A DNA stretch of 64,000 nucleotides from Daphnia carinata (GCF_022539665.2 NC_081331.1:2638501-2702500), one strand, 5' to 3'. Numbered from the stretch's first letter, positions 51,347 through 63,612 are shown. Notes: generated by a model not told the origin, from the letters alone. Program-made: numbers and translations.

Positions 51347-54300
51347 ATGGCGCTGTTGGAGCATCCCTCCTCGCAAGGAGGCTATTCGCTCTCATTCCTG
51401 GCCAAAGCGGCCAACAACAATCCATCGTCGGCCATGGTGGGCGACCTGTTAGATCAGCAGCGCAGCAGCTCTGAACTGTCACATGTGGTCGGACACGACG
51501 GCATTCAAGTGACGGGCAAGCTGGCCCTCAGCCACTCCTCTTCCTCCTCCACGTCCGGTGGCAGCAGCGCACAGGCGGCCGTCGCCACCTCTGTCATCCG
51601 GCGCAGTCCCGACAGCCCCGACAGCAGCAACGAGGACTCGGCCTGGTTCCTCCGCCAAGTTCTCCAACAGCAACAACAACAGCAGCAACAACACCATCAG
51701 ACTGGCGAACATCAAGGATCGGCTACGCCCTTAACTCCGGCCACGTCTCCGGCCCGTGGCATTCGCCGACCTCGACACGATTCCATCGCATCCGACGTCG
51801 AAGCTTCGGCAGCCGATCGAGTGGAACTCGACGACGAAGACGAGGAGATTGATGAACTAAAAAAAGAATCCATCAACCACTCTGAAGACGAAGAGGAAGA
51901 AGAAAAGAGCAAGCGGGCCCGCGTCGAGTCGATTGTTTCGGCGATGCGCACGTCCACACCGGCCGCTATAAACGGCTGTAAGAAGCGCAAACTGTACCAG
52001 CCCCAGCAGCACGGACACAAGTTTACATCCGAGGGCGAAGAGGAGGACGACGAGACGGACGAGCGCAACGATTCCCTGTCGGAGGAACAGCACGAATTGA
52101 GCATGGCCCGCGCACAGGCCTCTTCTCGCTCCAGTTCGGCTCAGCAGCAGCAACAGCGCGATGTGATGCAGATGCAACAACCGCAACCACACGATCCTAT
52201 TCGATCTCTTCAGGAGCGCATCGCTTCCCTACACCAGCAGCGTTTCGCCGCCCTCCAACAGCAACAGCAAAGGTCGGAGAAAATGAACAACGAGCCTGTC
52301 CAGCAGCAGCAGCCGCAAATCAGACGGCCCGTGCGGGACGATGCCGGTCGCACTCGCAACGCGCTTCAACATCATCAGCCAATGACATTCGGTATGCGTT
52401 CCAATTTGCCCAGTAGCGATTTGAGTCACGTTAGCCAGGCTCATGCGGCCTACCTGGACGCTACTCGTCGCATGTTGATGGAACAACAGCGCCAACAAGC
52501 GCCTAGCAAGAGCCAACACGCCCAACAGCCACAACAATTGCCCGTTAGCAACGTCCAGCAACCAGCCCAGCCGTTGAACGCGAAAGAGCCAGTGTCATCC
52601 AACAGCGAACTGGAAGGTTTAGCCGAGATGTTGAAATCGGAATTGGCTTCATCTTTGGCCCAGCTGGTGGACAGCACCCTGTCTCGCTTCGCCGCAGCAC
52701 AGCAGCAGCAGCGTCGCCACGTCATTGTAAACAACCAAAAATCATCGGCCAATTCGACATCCGCCGATGAATCGGAATTGAGCAAATTGCAGCGAGGCCG
52801 CGTCATCGACCGCGGACTGCGCAACGGAGACTTGGCCGCTCTCGGCCTGACGTCGCCGTTCCTGCGGACGCCCTACGGTCCGCTTCCGCACCATCTCTTC
52901 CCTCAGCAGCAGTCTCCCAATGCGGCTCTTAACCACATTGTCAACTCGATCGGCGCTGGAATTCATCCGGCAGCCGCCGCCGCAGCCGCCGCCGCCGGTT
53001 TGGCCAACATCGGCCAGTTCGCTCAGCAGCAACAACAGCAACAACAACAGGAAGAACAAGACGCCATCGACGCCGATGCGGCCGAACAGAATGAAGCCCT
53101 CAGTCTGGTCGTGTCGCCCAAAAAGCGTCGCTTTACCACCGCCACTTCGACCAATAACAACAACAAAACGGCCTCGTCGGAGAGGAACTCGAGCCCCACG
53201 CCTGGAAACCATCAGAACGTTGAGACCCGTCTGTCGCCGTTAGAAATTTCTTTGATTAATCACAGTTCGAGCGCTCATTCTCCCCCGCCATCGCGCAGCC
53301 CGACGCCACCTAGCCAACAACAGCAGCGCTACCCTGTTCCAGCAGCTCAACAGACGTCGGCCGCTGCCGGTGGCCCACCGCCTTTGCTCCATCATCCAAG
53401 TCTCTTTTCCAATTATTCGGCCTATTTCGCCGCTGCGGCTGCCGCCGCCGCCGCCGGAGCCCAACAGGCTCAGGCCGCCCAAGCTGCCGCTGGATCATCG
53501 TCTCAGCGGAGCTGCAAGAGCCCCGAATTGGACCTGACGTCTGCCTCGACATCGGCATCGCTCCTGCATCCGGCTCTTTTGGCCAGCCACCACCACCACC
53601 ACCACCAGCGCAGCCACCACCACAGCAGCCACCACGACAACACGGACCGTCATTCCGAGTCGTCGGACGGAGCCAGCCCTTACGGCAGCGTCCACCAATC
53701 GTCGACGCTGACGCCGATGCATCTTCGTAAGGCCAAGTTGATGTTCTTCTGGTGCCGCTACCCCAGCTCGTCCGTCCTCAAGACTTTCTTCCCCGACGTC
53801 AACTTTAACAAGAACAATACGGCCCAGCTCGTCAAGTGGTTCTCCAACTTCCGGTTAGTCTTTTTTTCAGTGTCCCTTTCATTTTGACGATGATAATCGT
53901 TTTAGACACCCCTCTATTTTTATCTCTTCTTCTTCTTCTTCTTCTTCTTTTTATTGTTCGCCCTTTTTTTGTTGATTTCCGTTCACGATGAAATTTCCTG
54001 TCGAAAGCCTTCGATTCTCTTTAGGGAACTGTCGCTTGAGATTTTCTACAATTTTTCCCTTTTTTTTCGCACGATGTTTCGGTAAAAAAAAAAAAAAAAA
54101 AAATTGAATATCTTGGGCGGATGTTGCGTCCATGCGGGCGTCGCGATAAGAATCGCATTGAGTAACCGGAGCCCAGCTGCTTCTGTTTGCATTTGATGTG
54201 CACAGTGCAAAGAAGACGGGAAAAGAGGTGGAGGGGGGGTGTGCGTGCACTAGAAGGAAAATGATAATAGCAAAAGAAGCAAGAGGGAGGGGGGGAGAAA

Positions 54301-56898
54301 AGGCGAGTTAGAGACTTCGGAACGTTGCGACCGATTTCATTTTGACAGTTAATGAAATGCGAGAGAAAAAAAGAGTTTTCTTGTTTAGCTTAAAGCTCGT
54401 TGTCTTGACTGTGGGACACGAGCTCCTATCCGTCCCTCAACGATGGTGTCCATGTTAATCAGCAGCACAAGGGATAGTAGGTAATCCATTGGCCAACAAG
54501 CGGAGATTGATGCAATCCGCACGGATATATACTGTACATGTATCTGCCGGAAAAACAACCAGAGAGCAAGTACAGCTATATATCCATCCCTCTTGGCTCT
54601 TCGCGTTGCTTGGCCAACATCTCGGGGGGAATCAGCACGTTCATTAGAACATTATGCACTGTCAAGCAGCGTGTCTGTCTCGCGTGGCTCCTTTTCCTCT
54701 TTTTTCTCTATCTCTTGCTGCTCTGTATGAGCGTTGAAAGCTCCCCGGTCCCCTTCGTTCTCTTATTCTCCCTTGAGCTAATGGACAAACGCTTCCTCTT
54801 CTTGCTCTATATTCGATTTCTCCCTGTGCACAAACTGCCAAGTCGCGAATCCCAACTTCGTAATTGAGCTTTAAAGCAACCCAACCAGCCAAATACCTTC
54901 TCTTACTATATTCAACTACTTGCCAAAGCCATGGGCATTTAAGCGTCTAGAATTAAGAATTTAAAAAACAAACAAAACAGCGCGTTTTGCCGTTCGCTTC
55001 GTATAAGACGCAAAAAGCCGAAAGGTTACGGCGTGAATCAACCGTGGCTGCGTGTACATATCTAGATTTAGTTTTATTGTTTTCCCCATCAATGCCAAGT
55101 CTGAATGCTTCAAAACACAAACTTTCGGGCTTCGAAGAGGGGCGGTTCGTCATTTCTTACGTTTAAACTTGAGAAAAAATTCGAAGAAAACCGAAACATA
55201 AACATATACTGTCATAATGTAAAGGGCGGAGCAACGTGAATCATTGCGTTCCCGTTCGTGAAAGAAGAAAATAGAATTGAAATAGAAACGTTTTGATTGA
55301 TGACTCCACTCGCGTAGGTGCTGTACTTGGTTCGAAGAATGTCTTTATTCATTAAGTTGGCTCGTTATTATTTGTTTTGTTTTTTTTGTTTTTTTTTTTC
55401 ATTTTAATGTTTGTAATGTAGTTTTTTTTTTTACCTGCCGATTAGGTGTGCGCAGGCCCAACTTTTAGAGCCTTCACTTTTGCATTCGAAATGCCCACCT
55501 TTAAGGGACTTACCCGAGGAGTGATTAATGGGAAAGGGTAATCTAATTAGACAATCCCGTGCCGAAGAGATTGCGGATACAGCAAAAAAAAAAAAAAAAA
55601 AAAAACTATAGAACCGCGCTCTCATTTTCTTTTTCATGAAATAAAAACAAAACTAAGAAAAAAACAGGCGTTCGTAATGTACGCATATAAAACTTGTGAA
55701 GAAAGGTCCCACAGCACTCCCGCCAGTCCCTAATGAATTTATTTGGAAATGTTATCGGGTTAGGACTGGGGTTTAATGGTAATATTTCATAAAATCCGCG
55801 AGATGCACTTGTAGACAACGGCAGTGGTTCCCGATCTGCTTGCAAATTTGAAAGCGAATGGGGGCCGAGTTTTGCTGGGATTTCACACACTTGTAACTTG
55901 GCCATTACATCGACATCCGTTTTTTTTTTTTTGTGTGTGTGTGTGTGTGTCCCTTCTTCTTCTTGTTTTGCATAAACCATCGTTGCATGAACGAATGCGT
56001 GTGCAAAATGGATAGGAAAACCAAGCGTGTGCAGCTTCAGATTGGGTGTACGCATCTCATGACTAGGGAATAAAGTGCCATTTGCATTATGCAATGGACA
56101 GCCCGCCGGCATTAGGTTTACCTTTCCGCATAGGCGGACAGGACTAAGTGTAGGAGGGTTAGGTGGATGTCGGTAGCAATTAGCACAGCTGGCACGCTTG
56201 TTTCTCTTTTCTTCCTCTTTTGCATGTGCTTCTCTGCTATTCCTCTGCATTGCTAAGTGACAGAGCCGAGGGACAATGGCATACAACCCGTGGTAGAAGG
56301 CCTGTTTTTTTTTTTGCGTACGGTATCGTGTACAGTTGGGGGAGTAGGATGCATTCGTCATTTCCTATTATGAACTTGACCATTTGCAACGCCGATTATA
56401 ATTGCAATTTTCCTCATTTGCATATCCACAGGGAATTCTATTACATCCAAATGGAGAAGTACAGCCGCCAATTATTGAGCGAGGGGGTGGTCAATGCCGA
56501 TGACATCCACGTCTCGCCCGACTCGGAGCTCTTCCGCGCCCTCAACCTCCATTACAATCGCAACAATCACATCGAGGTGAGATTAATTTTTAAAGCTTAT
56601 TATTAGGAGTAATGTCAATTAGTTGATATCAATTCAATTGGCATATTGAATTCTACCTGGCTGAACATAAGACTTTAATCGCAAATTTTCCTTTTTTTTT
56701 TAATTTTTAATCCAATAGGTTCCATCGCCTTTTGTTTTCGTCGTGTCGGAGACGTTGCGCGAGTTCTTCAAGGCAATCCAAGCGGGCAAGGACGCCGAAC
56801 CCAGCTGGAAGAAAGCCATTTACAAGATTATCGCCCGTCTCGACGAGCAGGTCCCAGAGTACTTCCGGACGCCCAACTTTCTCGAACACTTGGAGTAA
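51347..56898 (+). CDS. pros: Prospero/Prox1 homeodomain transcription factor, 3 coding exons
   Basis: Exons 51347-53853, 56432-56576 and 56719-56898 join in phase to 943 residues. Prospero proteins are nuclear regulators of neural and other cell fate. The divergent homeodomain (from about residue 787, [15 protein letters not shown]) and the prospero domain run to the C-terminus. They contain [16 protein letters not shown] and W-K-K-A-I-Y-K-I-I, nearly identical to Prox1. Upstream, shorter modules shared with Prox1 are present: K-R-A-R-V-E-S-I-V (about 189), L-A-E-M-L-K-S-E-L (about 425), A-L-S-L-V-V (about 584) and S-P-E-L-D-L-T (about 725). Between them lie Gln, Ala and His runs and an acidic stretch. 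I chose the ATG at 51347 because a TAA lies in frame at 51293. Extra N-terminal exons cannot be excluded. A 2.6 kb intron splits the homeodomain before E-F-Y-Y. Confidence 0.95.
53854..56431 (+). other. Intron inside the prospero homeodomain
   Basis: This 2578-base intron begins CG|GTTAGTC and ends ATCCACAG|GG. It contains a (TTC)n array at 53927-53949 and several T runs. It is by far the longest intron within a complete gene here. No coding or RNA gene is evident inside it. Confidence 0.85.
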
Positions 56899-58750
56899 AA
56901 CTTATTGAAAGTCTGCCTATCTTTTGCGTGAATAAGATATCAGACATCGGACTTATAGTGTGCTACTACCTAGAGTACTACTACTAGCCTACACCAACTA
57001 CTACATATATTATAGCTGGCCTCTGTACAAAGTATAGCGAACACAACAAACAACAAGTAAGACGGCCCTTTTCGTTCGTTTTTTTTTTTCGCTTTGATTG
57101 CCGACAACCCAAACAAAGAAAAGCCTTTTAACAAGCGTATAGACGTGTTGTTTCCGAGGCTCTATTCCCACACCAAAACTTTGGCTAATCTCTACCTTTC
57201 CCCCTAAAAAAAAGAATCCCAAATCTTCTCGTTAATTAATGGCCGATCGACGGATAGATTTGATTTCATTAAAAGAAGCAAAAAAAATTTTTTAAAAAGA
57301 ATCCCCAATCCTGTGCCTTGGCCGGCTGCCTTTTGCAAGCCATATATATAATTTCTTTTAGCTTTCCCCCCCCCCCCCCCCCGTTCCTTCTTTTTATTCT
57401 TCTGCTTAACGGAGTCATATCAGCGTCATTCCTTATTAATCCTTTCTTCGAAAATGAAGAAACAAAAATAAAAAAAACAAAAAACGAAACAAATTCGTAG
57501 AAGAGAAAGAACATGCCGTGTGTCAAAATCCTCTTCAATATTTGATAATAAAGAAAAAGGTGGGAGAGAAAGAGAGAGGACGAAACAAATGTGACAGTTC
57601 TCTATGTGTCTATAGTTTCGCTCCCGTTATTTTTGCAGGTGCCCAGACGCCTCTAAAAAAGATGAAAAAAAAAGAAACATGTAGCACTAGAGAAGTTGAT
57701 AAAAGAAAAAAAAGCATTCCATTATTTATGCAATGATTTATAGAATTCTTTGGGCGCATGTGGTACACAGATGTTCTTTGCCACTGTGTGTCTTCCTAGA
57801 AATCTTTGTTGTCCCCAAGAAAACTGCCCGAATTTTGTATTCATATTTCACACGAACGTACTCCAATTCTATATCGCCCTCACCAAACCCAATCTGATGA
57901 TGATGTTGCCTTTTTCGACGATATAACGTGTTTCTATTCCGTACATTGTTTAAGTTTCCAATTCTTAGTAGTAATCACCTTGTATTTGTACGTATGTGTG
58001 CGTGTGTCCTTTTTTTTCTTCTATCGTACATTTTTTGAAAAACATTTTCTCATAACACCTCACACTCTGTCTCTGAGTCATCCCTAGTCACTATCTAAAA
58101 TATCCCACCCACACTTTTATAGTTGCCTAACTCCCACCCAAACTACTATTACCCAAAGTATCGCACTCGACTTAGAATACGTCGACAGTTGCAAAATAGC
58201 CCAATTGGGTCCGTCACGGAAAAAAAGAAATGAAAGAAAACGAAAGAGAAACGATATCTTGATTCGAATCGCACTTCTTTTTTAAAAAATATGGTTTCCG
58301 TTTTAAATGTCTGTAGGAGGAAAAATTGCTGCACTTGGCTTGTTATCTTTCCCGCCCTAGAACATCCTTGGAATCTTCCATTCCACAACATTGAAAAAGC
58401 ACTTTTGTTTTCCTTCAGACCACCCCGATTTTTTTAAAGATTTTTTTTCAACAACTAAATTTACATGTTTCTTATAGCACTGTGCACAATTTTGTCGTCC
58501 CTCTTATTACCGATGGTATTTCTTTTTTCTCTCTCACTCTCATTCTCCCAAATATTTCCTGAATAACAAATACACCTTATTATATAACTGGCAGTTAAGT
58601 AGTCATTCTTCTTTTTATTACTGGAATAGGTCTCGTAAGAATTTGCAAGTTGAAAAAAAAAATAATACATTTTGGGTTATTAAAATAAGAAAGGCAAATC
58701 CTAGTGGATCCGAAATTGGCAAAGTTCAACAAGTACAAACAAATTTAGTC
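56899..58750. other. Convergent 3' region of prospero and the glucuronosyltransferase gene
   Basis: This contains the 3' UTR of prospero and, from the other side, that of the minus-strand gene. An AATAAA at 57547-57552 could serve prospero. A TTTATT at 58614-58619 (AATAAA on the minus strand) could serve the other gene. A C run occurs at about 57368-57382. No further gene is seen. Confidence 0.55.
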
Positions 58751-60290
58751 TCAAACTTCGACCGTCCAGTCGACGACCATGCCAGGAACTTTTCCCTTCA
58801 CATCGTTTAGTTTCGGGTTTTCGGTACGAGTATGCCAAACGTACACCTGGAATCACGAGAGTAAGTCAAACACATTTTGAATGCAAAACCCGTAGCTAGA
58901 TGGGAGTAGTTTACCTTGGTGCACTTGCTGGCTTTGGGTTCAAGGTTCTCTTTTGTAACAACCGCCCCCAGGATAGTGGATTCTTGGTAACCTCTCGGTG
59001 CGTCAAAAGAAAACTCTGCATCAGGATTGTCGAGCAATAACCTAAAAAAAAAAAAAAGGAACTGGTGAGGAACAAAACCCGATAAGCGTACAAAGTAAAG
59101 CCGTACTTTAAATTGATGGCGAAACCCGCCATATCAATGGCAAATGGACGTTCAGGTCTCCAGCCTGTTGACCAGTTAGCCACTTTATCATGCTCGTCGA
59201 GTATCGGTCTTTCAAAGCGCACATTTCCTACAAGACCAACAGGCCAAACGGAGACTGTCTTGGTGGTTCTCATCTAAATGTTTGACGAAATGGTTACTTA
59301 CATAAAAAACTAAAAACTGGAAAGAAGAAACTATCAAGAATTGTTCTCGTAATCTGGGATAGTGAATATATATTTATGAAGACCTCTTCAAAAAGTTCTA
59401 GACTGTAAGTGTTATCATCATCGGCGAAAAAAACAACGGCTGGTTTCCGAGGATCTGCGTGATTCCGAAGCCATTGGAGGGCCGCGTTTCGTTGTTTGAC
59501 TCCACGAGGTTTCTTCCACTGTGGGTCCTACAAACAATAATTTTTGTGACAGCGGGCTGCACATTTTGATGACGAAATTGGATTTCAATTTACATCCAAG
59601 AGTAATTTCCATTCTTTTGGAGTTTCTGCATTTAAATGTGTATAAGAAAGCCCAGATTGAGCCAACAAATTTGTGACTAATGGAGTCCTGGTTTCACCAT
59701 CCTCAACAACAATCCAGTGAAAATTTGGAATAAGGAGAAATGTTTGAGATATCCTGTATGAACACAAGTAAATTGGACACATGGTGTTTCAGCTACTCAA
59801 AGTTTACTGGTTTCTTTAATAAAAAATACCTGGTAAGCTCGGCTTTTTGAAGTGGTCTAGTATGGGTAGGAGTAATTGCGAAAATGGTTGGCAAGCTCTC
59901 AAGGTTTTCATATGGGTTAGCAATTCCATTTTTAGCCAGTAGAATTTTTAGTCTACCAACCTGAAAAATCAAATAGAACAATGAGCAAAATATTATTCAG
60001 AACATTCCAAACTACCTAAGCTCTATGTAAATGATTACCTGAGCTCGGAGTTGCTTCAACTGTGTCGATACAACCTTGCTATCATCTAATGCTGAATAAA
60101 TACCAGGATCTGGTAGGTTAACTATCAAAGAAATTTATTCAAACAAACTATTAGTTTTTTTTAGTTTTTCTTTTATTGTAATCTTTGTCTTACCCATGAG
60201 CTTCAGTCCCAGCATGACACAGAATATTACGAGTGCGGTGAATACAAGGAAACGAACCGATTTAATATTGACAGATCTTGGCGACAACAT
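58751..60290 (-). CDS. B3GAT3: Beta-1,3-glucuronosyltransferase I (GT43, GlcAT-I/B3GAT3 type), 8 exons
   Basis: Minus-strand exons 60290-60194, 60121-60039, 59960-59830, 59753-59594, 59527-59384, 59273-59107, 59041-58915 and 58846-58751 join in phase to 334 residues; human GlcAT-I has 335. The family adds glucuronic acid to finish the Gal-Gal-Xyl linker on which heparan and chondroitin sulfate chains are built, in the Golgi lumen. Residues 14-29 form a single hydrophobic anchor typical of type II Golgi enzymes. The metal-binding D-D-D motif lies at 193-195 in F-A-D-D-D-N-T-Y. E281 in R-G-Y-Q-E-S aligns with the catalytic base of the human enzyme, and H308 lies in V-W-H-T-R-T-E. The match is better to GlcAT-I than to the GlcAT-P/S branch ([16 protein letters not shown]). 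Nothing looks broken. Confidence 0.94.
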
Positions 60291-62480
60291 TTCTGCTACA
60301 CTAAAGAACTACCACTATTTTCACCTCTCTTGCTACATTAGCCACTGCAGAACACAGTAAATTCACTACGACTTACAAGACGAAAAAAATAAACTGAAAG
60401 GAGACAATTACTTCTGGAATTCAACTTTCATCATCGCTGCAAGGCTATTTGTTGTCTCAATACCTTCAGGCCATTGGCTAGCTGCAGACGATTTTTGTTT
60501 TGCTCCAAGCGTCTATTATCCACAGTGAGTCAGAAAGAAACACTTGTACACATATACCATCCACAGTCATAGGCACACATGCGGTCCTAGATAGGTCCTT
60601 GATGTGCAACATTTTGTGTCATGCAAGATCTTTTGTGCCCTGAAAGCGAGCAGAAAACGGGTTGTCAAAACTGTAGGTATTTTTACTCTTTATACGTGCA
60701 AACCTGTTTAAACAAAATGTTTTTTTTTTAGTGGGCTTCAGGAAAAAGCCCGGACGTATGGACACGATTTGCTTGTTTTAAGAATTAGGTTCCACTTTCA
60801 CAAACTTTTCAACCATGGAATAATTTTTGAAAACTTATTGTGCGGTTCAGCTCGGCAGTAATCTGACAGATAGACATCAAGTTGTCCTCTTTACCGAATG
60901 AAGTAAACTATGAAGTAATATCTAACAATTTTATAACCTAAGGTTTTCTTTTTTTTTTGTTTTTTTTTTGTTCGTTGTTTAATGGGGCAATAATTTTGTC
61001 ATTTCGTTTAACATTAGCCTTAGTTGTCCGTTCTTCTTTCAAAGAAATATTACCAGCTTTTAATGAAACTCCTAAAACTTGACTCAAATAACCAAGGCTA
61101 GGATTGTTTAAGGCAAAAAATATAACACACCAAATTGTTTTGCTAATTTCCCGATAGGGATTCTGTTCAAGACAGAATACATGTACTGTACGAATAGTAC
61201 GCTACCGAACCCTGTTTTAACGATATTTCAGTCAACAGATGACGCTATTCTGTAATAAGGATTCGACACAGGTTTCCGGTGGTTTCAAAAATCTTTTATT
61301 CGTTTAATCGATTGTCGCCCAGCGGCTCCCGAACAAGAGTCGTTGTATAGCTGACATGATGGCGCAATGCAACGTCATATTTTCTGCTTTTAACTGACTT
61401 AATAAGGGTTGACGCCGCAAAGAAGCCCAATTTTTAGGACTGGCCGAGTGTTCGTGGCCCCTGCTTTATGGCGCTAGATCCCTTCCACGATATTTTCTAC
61501 CATGGGTGAAAAAGTCGGGTTTATTTTCTTTGTCGGGCTTAATTTTGAGTGTAACAAAAATCCAGTCTTGTAATTTTAACATTTAATTTGATTTAAAGTA
61601 ACCTGAAATAAAACGTTTATTTCAGGAAAAATATTAGTTTTCTTGTTAAACCAGCCGTTTTTGTAAAAAATAGAACTAATGCGTTGCTAGCGCGCCAGCA
61701 TTTTGCTTCCGTTTATTGAAAAAAAAACAGTTGCTTTGACTAGAAAACAAACCACTTTATCGGAATCAGCGCTTAATTTGGGTTGTATAGTGTAATTTTT
61801 ATCGGCTTTTAAGAGTTTTTGGTTTTTTTCCGGATTTTGACAAAAGTGGGAAGGCCTTCTCACTTTTTCGTTTTTGACCAAAATTTAGATTTCGTTAAAA
61901 ATACGTTATTTTGATTCGAAATTGAATGAGAGTTACAAAAATGGAGTTTATTTGTATTAAACGTAAAAATCAAAAAAAGAAAGTTGAGTCGCTAATAGCA
62001 CTTTTTATTTTGTTTCATTTTTAAAACTGTCTGATTTAATGAAAAAACTAATAATTTCTTCATTCAGTACATTCTACTCACGACCAGTTCGTTTTTACTT
62101 AGAATGGATATTTCAAGAGTCACTCATTGCCGGGCTCACTGCCGGATAGTACCGGCGCGTTGCATTAAACAATGTTTTTAATTTTTGGTTCTCTACTTTA
62201 ATAGCATCTTCTGGTAGGGAACCGGTCAATGAGTAACTCTTAAAAGCGGGCCGAATCACGCGTAAACAGCACTAACTCTTAAAATGGGTTACGATTTTTC
62301 GTGTCGGCTTGTCCACAGGCAGTTCGGCGCAGTGTAGCGAAGACAGTGCCATCTGCGAAATTTAAGGCAAGCTGCTTCGTTACATTGCCGTGCTGTTCTG
62401 ATTGACAACACAAATACCTAACTGACTATCAATCACCACTAACCACCCCGTGAAAGCGAATTTAATACATTATCAGTTTC
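60291..62480. other. Intergenic region between the glucuronosyltransferase and acetyltransferase genes
   Basis: It holds the 5' flanks of both divergent genes. Apart from a foldback repeat at 62115-62241 and a few T runs near 60950, I see no gene-like structure in about 2.2 kb. Confidence 0.55.
62115..62241. repeat. Small foldback element with about 19-base inverted arms
   Basis: The left arm 62115-62133 (AAGAGTCACTCATTGCCGG) pairs with the reverse complement of 62222-62241, differing by one substitution and one extra A. About 88 bases lie between the arms, including a second short CCGG-bearing hairpin (GCCGGATAGTACCGGC). It looks like a miniature inverted-repeat element, though only one copy is in the window. 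Confidence 0.5.
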
Positions 62481-62481
62481 G

Positions 62482-62562
62482 GTAAGCTCAATTATTTGCA
62501 ATTAAGTATCACGAGATTGGCACACTAAAATGAATAACATCCCCTTTTGTATTGTGTCAGCA
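62482..62562 (+). other. Probable 5' UTR intron of the acetyltransferase gene
   Basis: A consensus donor TTTCG|GTAAGC at 62482 and a pyrimidine-rich acceptor ending TGTGTCAGCAG at 62563 enclose about 81 bases, the usual intron size here. The start codon follows five bases after the acceptor. The upstream exon contains TCAGTT, which fits an initiator, but the transcription start is not fixed. Confidence 0.5.
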
Positions 62563-62567
62563 GAGGT

Positions 62568-63218
62568 ATGGATGAATATACAATTTCTGCACCCAATGAA
62601 ACTCATTATGAAGCTATTGGAAATTTCCTTTTTCAAGATTATTTACAACGTGAGAGATGCTGTGTTACTTCTGGGTTATCTGCTGAAATGGCAGAAGCAG
62701 GTCTTGATTTGACAAGCAACACTGTTGATGAGATAATCGGTGCCCTACAGGAAGGTTTAACCCTCATTGCTGCAGACAGCAAGGACCCAGGAACAATAGT
62801 TGGCGTAGCCATAAATGTGAAAGCCAAGGATGACACTGAATTTGACAGCTCTAAGCTTTCTAAAAGCAGACAAGCTATTATAAAGTTCGTTAAACAACTC
62901 AAGGAGGGGCACGATATTACCACAGAATGTGGTGGTCAAGGTTTCTATTTATGGATGCTTGGTGTAAGGGAGATTCACTGTCGAAAAGGAATTGCTAGGA
63001 GATTGACTGAGAAATCAATTGAATTGGCTCGTCAGAAGAACATGTCATTCATCAGCAGTATTGCTTCCTGTGCTGAAACCGTGCACCTGTGTGAAAATAT
63101 GGGTTTTGAAACAAAATCTGAGATGAAATTTCAAGATTTTTTTTTGGATAACCATATGCCTGGATTTCCTCACGCAACATCTTTAGACAAAGCAAGATTT
63201 ACGGTAAAAAAATTGTAA
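62568..63218 (+). CDS. GNAT-family N-acetyltransferase, arylalkylamine N-acetyltransferase-like
   Basis: An uninterrupted frame of 216 residues begins at the ATG in GGTATGGATG. The longer open frame upstream starts only at a TTG. The layout fits the insect aaNAT group: an N-terminal region beginning Y-T-I-S-A-P, a central strand pair (L-I-A-A-D-S and V-G-V-A-I-N-V), then the acetyl-CoA loop of motif A in R-K-G-I-A-R-R-L-T-E-K-S, followed by a helix E-L-A-R-Q-K and a late strand carrying C-E-N-M-G-F-E. Such enzymes acetylate dopamine, serotonin, octopamine or polyamines and act in cuticle chemistry and amine turnover. The substrate cannot be told from sequence. It is a single coding exon, with an AATAAA at 63365. 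Confidence 0.85.
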   Translation: MDEYTISAPNETHYEAIGNFLFQDYLQRERCCVTSGLSAEMAEAGLDLTSNTVDEIIGALQEGLTLIAADSKDPGTIVGVAINVKAKDDTEFDSSKLSKSRQAIIKFVKQLKEGHDITTECGGQGFYLWMLGVREIHCRKGIARRLTEKSIELARQKNMSFISSIASCAETVHLCENMGFETKSEMKFQDFFLDNHMPGFPHATSLDKARFTVKKL

Positions 63219-63330
63219 GCCAGTTATCGTTATTTAGGATACAAATTTGTGGATGAATGTCAGTGTACGAAATATATTTTAAATGTGAGAAGATTTCATC
63301 CGTGGTAATAATTTCGTTACATTTAACGTC

Positions 63331-63612
63331 TATGGCAATCCGTTTTACCCCCCAAAAAAAACTAAATAAATATCGGCCTTTTTTTTCTATTTCACTGCTA
63401 TCTATGGCAATCCATTTTACCCACCCCCAAAAAAAAGCGCCCTTTTTTTCTATTGCACTGCTACCGCCATCTAACGGTGGGTAACAGTAAAACAGAAAGT
63501 AAGGCCAATATTTTTTTTTTTGGGGGGGGGGGGTAAAACGGATTGCCATATATTGCATCAGATTTACCCATTCGCCAACCCAAGTGCGCATATATGGCAA
63601 TCCGTTTTACCC
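63331..63612. repeat. Nested MITE-like repeat (four copies of a 20-base terminal word)
   Basis: The word TATGGCAATCCGTTTTACCC occurs at 63331-63350, 63403-63422 (one mismatch), inverted at 63531-63550, and at 63593-63612. The second and third copies form a 148-base foldback unit with 20-base terminal inverted repeats and an imperfect internal palindrome around CTGCTACCGCCATCTAACGG. Each copy is followed, inward, by A or G runs and a pyrimidine-rich stretch leading to a GCCATCTA-type word. This fits nested or tandem insertions of a small non-autonomous DNA element. Confidence 0.7.

Noticed and set aside
62547-62567. Longer N-terminus for the acetyltransferase
   Set aside because: The extension begins at a TTG and overlaps what looks like a splice acceptor. 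The ATG at 62568 fits the family start better.
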